Made by a program: the position numbers and the translations under genes | Assembly (NCBI GenBank): GCA_905234125.1 | Contig: CAJOGQ010000004.1 | Span: forward strand, 1-56,722 | Direction: 5' to 3' | Length of the DNA stretch: 56,722 nucleotides | Origin: an uncultured Bacteroidaceae bacterium | Lineage (GTDB): Bacteria > Bacteroidota > Bacteroidia > Bacteroidales > Bacteroidaceae | Notes under the pieces: model-generated | The model's database searches: none | What the model saw: the letters and a program-made list of their open reading frames with translations, nothing else | What the model was told of the DNA's origin: nothing | Part shown: positions 52,571 to 56,722 of the stretch, piece by piece | How the letters are laid out: each line of letters opens with the position of its first letter | Numbering within the stretch: the first letter of the stretch is position 1

Positions 52571-53833
52571 TCAACCTTCTTCCATATAAACTTTTAGTTT
52601 TTCTATCATTCTTGTCATGAAAGTATGTGATTTTGACTCTTTTTTCACTTGGTAAACAGCATCATCGTCTTCTTCAACACCATCTTCCTCTCCAATCCCC
52701 TCATCAATGGAGTCTTCATCATTATATGCTGTGGACTCCATCTCTTCCGTCTCCTCCTCGACCTTTTCGGCAGGTTTGGCATAATACTTGTCACGCAGAC
52801 ATTGCAAGCGAGCCTGTTCGTCTGCATCACCACGATCCACTTCGGTCTGGAAACAAGTGGGGTCAAAGCCCGTTGCCACAATAGCCACCTTGATCTCGTC
52901 TTCTAATGAGTCGTCCTGATAGTGTCCCCAAAGCACCTCGATGTTTTCGTCGAAGTCCTCCATGAACTCGTTGATTTCCTTCAGTTCAGCCATCTTTGCC
53001 GGACTCTTCTTGCCACTATACACGATATAGAGCAGACGCCTTGTCTTCTGCTTGTCCATGTTGGCAATCAGAGGCGAATTAACTGCCTCCGACATCGCTT
53101 TCAGGATGCGCTTGTCGCCACTCGCCTTCGCAATCGACACAATCGCCGCACCACCATCTTTCATCACGGTGCTCACATCGTTGAAGTCGCGATTCACCTT
53201 GCCTCTCACCGTGATGATTTCGGCAATAGTCTTCGTCGCGATGGTCAGCACCTCATCAGCCTTCTGCATTCCCTCTTCCCAGTCCATCATCACAAAACGC
53301 TCATCCTCCAAGAGTTTCTCGTTGTTGATGACAATCAACGAGTCCACACACTTGCGCATCGACTCCATCCCCTTCAAGGCGATGTCGATACGCTTCTTGC
53401 CCTCCATCTTGAAGGGCAACGTCACCACGCCCACAGTCAGAATGCCTTTTTCTTTCGCTGCACGAGCAATAACAGGCGCAGCACCTGTACCTGTACCACC
53501 TCCCATGCCAGCCGTGATGAAGACCATCTTCGTGTCCTCGCCCAACATTGCCTTGATGCTGTCAAGACTCTCCTCAGCCTTCTTACGACCAATCTCAGGA
53601 TCGCCACCAGCGCCCAGACCATCGCCCAACTGAATCTTGTTAGGCACCTTGTTGGGCACCAACGCCTGGCTGTCAGTGTTCGTCACTACGAAGGAGACGT
53701 TCTTCACGCCTTCTTCCCACATGTGTTGTACTGCATTTCCGCCACCGCCTCCTACGCCGATGACCTTGATAATTCTCTCCGACTTGTCCTCAATGGGAAA
53801 GTTGAAAGGAGGTAATTCGTCCTCTTTCATCAT
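52571..53833 (-). CDS. ftsZ: Cell division protein FtsZ
   Basis: Tubulin-like GTPase forming the division ring. The 420-residue protein has [12 protein letters not shown], the tubulin signature GGGTGTG (111-117) and the T7 synergy loop [15 protein letters not shown]. An acidic linker and a basic C-terminal tail ([14 protein letters not shown]) follow. It has its own promoter and lacks ftsA or ftsQ upstream; the upstream gene is a nitroreductase. A second Met directly follows the first, and either could be the start. Confidence 0.97.
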   Translation of the reverse strand: MMKEDELPPFNFPIEDKSERIIKVIGVGGGGGNAVQHMWEEGVKNVSFVVTNTDSQALVPNKVPNKIQLGDGLGAGGDPEIGRKKAEESLDSIKAMLGEDTKMVFITAGMGGGTGTGAAPVIARAAKEKGILTVGVVTLPFKMEGKKRIDIALKGMESMRKCVDSLIVINNEKLLEDERFVMMDWEEGMQKADEVLTIATKTIAEIITVRGKVNRDFNDVSTVMKDGGAAIVSIAKASGDKRILKAMSEAVNSPLIANMDKQKTRRLLYIVYSGKKSPAKMAELKEINEFMEDFDENIEVLWGHYQDDSLEDEIKVAIVATGFDPTCFQTEVDRGDADEQARLQCLRDKYYAKPAEKVEEETEEMESTAYNDEDSIDEGIGEEDGVEEDDDAVYQVKKESKSHTFMTRMIEKLKVYMEEG

Positions 53834-53919
53834 TCAATTCTCCTAATTAAAATGTTATACAATTCTTTACGCCAGCCTTCCACAGACTGGTCTCTCACTT
53901 TATCATATATTCTCGGCTA

Positions 53920-53927
53920 CAAAGTTA
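53920..53927 (-). promoter_or_regulatory. -7 box for ftsZ
   Basis: The minus-strand sequence TAACTTTG gives a 5' leader of roughly 80 nt. Confidence 0.55.
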
Positions 53928-54032
53928 GCAATAAAATTAAATACAAACGTAAAATATCCTCGACTTTTTTTTGACAAAGCTGAAAAATATTCTTTCTTAT
54001 TCCTATTTTTTACAAATGTAAACGCAAATCTG

Positions 54033-54070
54033 TAAAAAAATAGGAGGCTACACATTCCATGTAGTCTCCT
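54033..54070 (-). terminator. Rho-independent terminator after the nitroreductase gene
   Basis: On the minus strand an 11-bp stem (AGGAGACTACA with TGTAGCCTCCT, one G-U pair, loop of 7) is followed by ATTTTTTTA. It isolates ftsZ from the upstream gene. Confidence 0.85.
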
Positions 54071-54129
54071 GTTTCTTGTTCAAAGTCAGGTTCGGCAATG
54101 CTGTCAACATCGCCCATCATAGGTGTTGG

Positions 54130-54627
54130 TTACTGGCAGATTTCATCCATTGCCTTGCGCTTCTTCTCTTTGGGTTCGTCAGAAGCATAGCCGATGGGAA
54201 TCAGCACAGCAGGTTCTTCGTTGTCAGCGAAGGTAAAGAGTTGCTGGCACTTCTCAGCATCGAAATTGCAGACCCAGCAAGTGGCCAAACCTTGCTCTGT
54301 CGCCGCCAGACACAGATGCTCCACGGCGATGGCGATGTCGATGTCACCATGATGCTTGCCATCAGCACGCACCCATTCCTCGTTATGAAGGATGGAGCAG
54401 ATGATGTACATGGGAGCCGTCTGGAACCACTCGCGACTGTAGCACTCCTGAAGTTTGGCCTTGTCAGCCTCGTTCTTAACCACACGGAACATCCAAGGCT
54501 GTCTGTTCACAGCCGATGGAGCAAAACGGACACACTCCATGATGTAGTCCAGTTTCTCCTGTTCCACACGCTTTGACTGATAGCTCCTGCAGCTATACCT
54601 CTCCTTGACTAAATCTAAGAATCTCAT
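54130..54627 (-). CDS. Nitroreductase family protein
   Basis: FMN-dependent NAD(P)H oxidoreductase of 165 residues. The start MRFLDLVKERYSCRSY is typical for the family, with the FMN-phosphate Arg/Ser motif at the N-terminus. It is followed by APSAVNRQPWMFRVV and GDIDIAIAVEHLCLAATEQGLATCWV. The upstream in-frame extension would run into the tRNA terminator, so the ATG at 54627 is chosen. Physiological substrate unknown. Confidence 0.9.
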   Translation of the reverse strand: MRFLDLVKERYSCRSYQSKRVEQEKLDYIMECVRFAPSAVNRQPWMFRVVKNEADKAKLQECYSREWFQTAPMYIICSILHNEEWVRADGKHHGDIDIAIAVEHLCLAATEQGLATCWVCNFDAEKCQQLFTFADNEEPAVLIPIGYASDEPKEKKRKAMDEICQ

Positions 54628-54640
54628 ATCTCGTAAAAAA

Positions 54641-54671
54641 ATTAAAAAAAGGCTCGACTTTTGTCGAACCT
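54641..54671 (-). terminator. Rho-independent terminator after tRNA-Cys
   Basis: On the minus strand AGGTTCGAC-AAAA-GTCGAGCCT is followed by TTTTTTAATTTTTTT. It lies 7 bp after the encoded CCA end of the tRNA and 14 bp before the nitroreductase start. Confidence 0.9.
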
Positions 54672-54677
54672 TTCTGC

Positions 54678-54752
54678 TGGAGGTGCGTACCCGATTCGAA
54701 CGGGTGTACACGGTTTTGCAGACCGTTGACTAAGCCACTCATCCAACGCACC
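54678..54752 (-). tRNA. tRNA-Cys (anticodon GCA)
   Basis: The minus strand folds as a cloverleaf. The acceptor stem is GGTGCGT with ACGCACC (7 bp), with discriminator T and an encoded CCA (54678-54680). The anticodon arm ACGGTCTGCAAAACCGT carries anticodon GCA. The T arm is ACCCGTTCGAATCGGGT. Length is 72 nt plus CCA. Confidence 0.95.
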
Positions 54753-54779
54753 ATTGGGTAGTTTTCTCTTTTGCGAGTG

Positions 54780-54787
54780 CAAAGGTA
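54780..54787 (-). promoter_or_regulatory. -7 box for tRNA-Cys
   Basis: The minus-strand sequence TACCTTTG lies 27 bp before the tRNA 5' end. Confidence 0.65.
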
Positions 54788-54851
54788 AGGCAAATTTCGG
54801 ATTCGACCAAACAAAAGTGGACTTTTTTTTGGAAGGAACCGTTTTTTTCCT

Positions 54852-54859
54852 TACTTTTG
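54852..54859 (+). promoter_or_regulatory. -7 box for tilS
   Basis: TACTTTTG lies 9 bp before the ATG at 54869, so the transcript is nearly leaderless. It excludes the TTG at 54857 as start. Confidence 0.55.
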
Positions 54860-54868
54860 CGACGAATT

Positions 54869-56191
54869 ATGAAAGAAATCAGAGAGAAAGTCAGAAAATT
54901 CATCGGCAATCACGCACTTTTGAGTGAACATGCACGAGTGTTGGTCGGCCTGAGTGGCGGCCCCGATTCCGTGTGTCTGGCAAGGATGCTGAAGGAACTG
55001 GGCTACGAGATTGTGGTGGCACATTGCAATTTCCATCTGAGGGGTGAGGAGAGCATGAGGGACGAGAGATTTGTGAGGGATTTGTGCCAAGAACAAGGAT
55101 GGACGCTCAGGAATGTGGACTTTGAAACAGAGGCATACGCCCAGCAGAAGAGTATCAGCATTGAGATGGCAGCACGTGAACAGCGCTACGATTGGTTCCG
55201 TAAGATAAAAGAAGAAGTTGGCGCAGAAGCCATCGCTGTAGGTCATCATCAGGACGACAACAACGAGACGCTCATTCTGAACTTGTCGAGAGGAACGGGC
55301 ATTAGAGGTCTCTGTGGCATGCAACCCAAGCAAAATGACATCGTGCGTCCCTTGCTCTGCCTGACACGCCAAGAGATCGTGGCCTATTTGGACAATATCG
55401 GACAGGCGTATGTGACTGACCACACCAATCAGGAAGACCATTATGCCAGAAACAAGGTACGGTTGGACGTGATGCCGCTGCTGGAAAGCATCAACAAGGG
55501 AGCAAGTGGAAATATGGCCTCGACCATCGAAAACCTGACGGAGGTGGAGAAGGTGTATGTGCACTCCATCCAGAAAAGCATCGAGGCATGCAGTCGGCAC
55601 ACACAAGAAGGATATCTGCACATTATTATATATATACTGCAACAGCAGCCCTCCCCCATCTCCGTCTTGCACGAACTGCTTTCGCCATTAGGTTTCAACA
55701 AGGCACAACTGAAGGATATTCTCGCCTCCCTGTCCACATGTGGCAAAGTGTTCACAGCTAATGGTCACAAGTTGCTGATTGACAGAGAGGAAATCGTAGT
55801 GAAGAGCGACGACACCCCTAACGATAACCATAACTGTCAACTGTCAACTGTCAACTGTCAGCTGTCCATTCTTCCCGTGGAGGAAGTGACCTTCGAGAAA
55901 AGCCCCAACTACGCCTATCTCGATGCCGACAAACTGCATGGGGAACTGACATTGCGGACACCTCGGACGGGCGACACCTTTGCTCCATTTGGCATGGGAG
56001 GCAAACGGAAACTGCTCAGCGACTATCTGACAGACCAGAAACTCAGCCTCTTTGAGAAAGAAAGGCAACCTCTTCTGATGGATGGCGAAGAGATTGCCTG
56101 GGTTGTCGGAAGGAGAAGCTCCGAACTGTATCGGATTGACGATGAAACGAAAAAGGTCGTATGTCTATATTGTGACCATAAAGGATTTTAA
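54869..56191 (+). CDS. tilS: tRNA(Ile)-lysidine synthase
   Basis: Modifies C34 of tRNA-Ile(CAU) to lysidine. The 440-residue protein has the PP-loop ATP site SGGPDS (29-34), AHCNFHLRGEES, GHHQDDNNET and the C-terminal substrate domain (LRTPRTGDTFAPFGMGGKRKLLSDYL). About residues 323-334 (CQLSTVNCQLSI) are an insertion encoded by five CTGTCAA-type heptamers at 55834-55868, located in the linker before the C-terminal domain. Confidence 0.95.
   Translation: MKEIREKVRKFIGNHALLSEHARVLVGLSGGPDSVCLARMLKELGYEIVVAHCNFHLRGEESMRDERFVRDLCQEQGWTLRNVDFETEAYAQQKSISIEMAAREQRYDWFRKIKEEVGAEAIAVGHHQDDNNETLILNLSRGTGIRGLCGMQPKQNDIVRPLLCLTRQEIVAYLDNIGQAYVTDHTNQEDHYARNKVRLDVMPLLESINKGASGNMASTIENLTEVEKVYVHSIQKSIEACSRHTQEGYLHIIIYILQQQPSPISVLHELLSPLGFNKAQLKDILASLSTCGKVFTANGHKLLIDREEIVVKSDDTPNDNHNCQLSTVNCQLSILPVEEVTFEKSPNYAYLDADKLHGELTLRTPRTGDTFAPFGMGGKRKLLSDYLTDQKLSLFEKERQPLLMDGEEIAWVVGRRSSELYRIDDETKKVVCLYCDHKGF
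55834..55868. repeat. Heptamer repeat (CTGTCAA)5 inside tilS
   Basis: Units CTGTCAA three times, CTGTCAG, CTGTCCA: 35 bp, the same size as the trpE block. It is the reverse complement of the TTGACAG family at 846 and 33129. Confidence 0.9.
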
Positions 56192-56300
56192 CTTTCGCCA
56201 AGGGTGTCACGTTTCGTTACCCCCTTGTCCTCTTCGTCCACATGATCCTTCAATGCGTCAATGTCATTTCGTTAACAATGACAGTCCGAAACGGGCTCAG
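56192..56300. other. Intergenic DNA after tilS
   Basis: No gene or convincing terminator was found between tilS and the MITE-like element. The remaining sequence to 56722 is repeats, the possible promoter and an AT-rich tail (56689-56722) resembling the repeat ahead of mrp. Confidence 0.5.
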
Positions 56301-56444
56301 TGACTCAGAATTCAGAAACTCAGTTTTATAGGAGAGGGTGTGAAAAGTGAAAATAAGCATTATTATTATATTAATATAATAATAAAATTTTGGAGTCCCA
56401 ATTTTACTTGCTCATCAGAAAACTGAATTCTGAATTCTGAGTCA
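56301..56444. mobile_element. MITE-like nested inverted-repeat element
   Basis: Perfect 15-bp terminal inverted repeats (TGACTCAGAATTCAG 56301-56315; CTGAATTCTGAGTCA 56430-56444) extend imperfectly to about 27 bp. In the exact centre (56372.5) is a perfect 26-bp AT palindrome at 56360-56385. The element is 144 bp and has no coding capacity. The right terminus contains CTGAATT heptamers. Mobility is inferred from structure only. Confidence 0.55.
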
Positions 56445-56479
56445 TTTTGGGGTTTGAGTTAGTCCGAAAGAATTGGGTT

Positions 56480-56582
56480 GATGAGCCGGTACCCCAAAGG
56501 CATTGAGCCGGAGCCTCAAAGGCGACGAGCCGGTAGTTCAAAGGCGTTGAGGCGGTGGCTCAAAAGCGGTGAGCCATAAGCA
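56480..56582. repeat. 22-bp tandem repeat, right-edge copy
   Basis: Units start at 56495, 56517, 56539 and 56561, each CAAARGC followed by a GAGCCGG or GAGGCGG-like core, after a partial unit GATGAGCCGGTACCC. Same family as 526-584. Confidence 0.85.
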
Positions 56583-56585
56583 TCA

Positions 56586-56631
56586 ATGCGACAAAATGTC
56601 AGTCATGAGGGTGGCTGGCATTTTTTTTGCA
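56586..56631 (+). promoter_or_regulatory. Possible sigma-54 (-24/-12) promoter for a gene beyond the window
   Basis: TGGCAT-N5-TTGCA at 56616-56631 has the invariant GG (56617-56618) and GC (56629-56630) at the 10-nt spacing of RpoN promoters. A small dyad GACA-AAA-TGTC lies at about 56590-56600. No gene start is visible before the window ends. Confidence 0.45.
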
Positions 56632-56722
56632 GGTTGGGTGCTTCGACGCATTTTTGTGTGGAATTGTATCATCACGAAGAAATGGTCAAAATTGTAAATT
56701 GAAAATGATAAAATTGTAAATA

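Noticed and set aside
56082..56303. 73-codon frame overlapping the end of tilS
   Set aside because: It overlaps conserved tilS codons in another frame and has no family features.

Overview
The window reads as a chromosomal segment of a Bacteroidales bacterium, most likely Prevotellaceae (Prevotella, Segatella or Hallella type). The basis is: at least fifteen promoters with the Bacteroidetes -7 box TAnnTTTG; start codons without Shine-Dalgarno sequences; a 729-residue type III glutamine synthetase; a class III fructose-1,6-bisphosphatase; a short lid-less adenylate kinase; a C-terminal tail like a type IX secretion sorting domain; DUF4831, DUF4468 and DUF5715 families; and the trpBEGDCFA gene order. 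Nearly all genes are chromosomal housekeeping or metabolic genes. No prophage, conjugative element, insertion sequence or CRISPR array is visible.

Layout: 0-1.2 kb holds a small two-helix membrane protein and repeat-rich spacer. 1.2-5.4 kb is aldA-lutABC, which would take lactaldehyde through L-lactate to pyruvate. 5.5-9.9 kb has divergent glnN and fbp. 9.9-12.4 kb has a secreted protein, a zinc-ribbon protein and a DUF4468 lipid/periplasm-type protein. 12.6-19.5 kb is the complete tryptophan operon, preceded by a 19-codon leader peptide with three consecutive Trp codons and a terminator hairpin, which suggests ribosome-mediated attenuation. 19.6-23.6 kb has a glycosyltransferase/flippase pair diverging from a 2-hydroxyacid dehydrogenase and a 17-residue-repeat secreted protein. 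23.7-27.0 kb (minus) is nnr, DUF4831 and an aquaporin. 27.2-30.4 kb is hpt-adk-obgE-pgeF. 30.4-33.9 kb is an amylomaltase and a DUF5715 protein. 34.0-41.4 kb (minus) is one transcription unit: a 1529-residue double sensor kinase, a sodium/solute symporter and a C5-cytosine methyltransferase. 41.6-44.5 kb is a FAD oxidoreductase and a MATE exporter. 44.7-49.9 kb is dnaX, trmB, mrp and a pseudouridine synthase. 49.9-56.2 kb is pgm, ispE, ftsZ, a nitroreductase, tRNA-Cys and tilS. The right end is repeat-rich non-coding DNA ending in a possible sigma-54 promoter.

The most unusual property is a layer of short repeats of constant 7-bp period but varying sequence (CTGTAAT, GGAGCAR, GTGAAAA, TTGACAG, CTCTCAA, CTGTCAA, CTGAATT, GGGRTGA and others). 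They occur between genes and also in frame inside trpE, tilS and a FAD oxidoreductase. A related C/G-rich hairpin element has entered trpA, dnaX (twice) and pgeF. A 144-bp MITE-like inverted-repeat element and a 22-bp tandem repeat lie at the right edge, and homologues of both occur at the left edge in the same order. Other points of interest are the trp leader, the tandem double histidine kinase in one reading frame, and an internally shortened PgeF.
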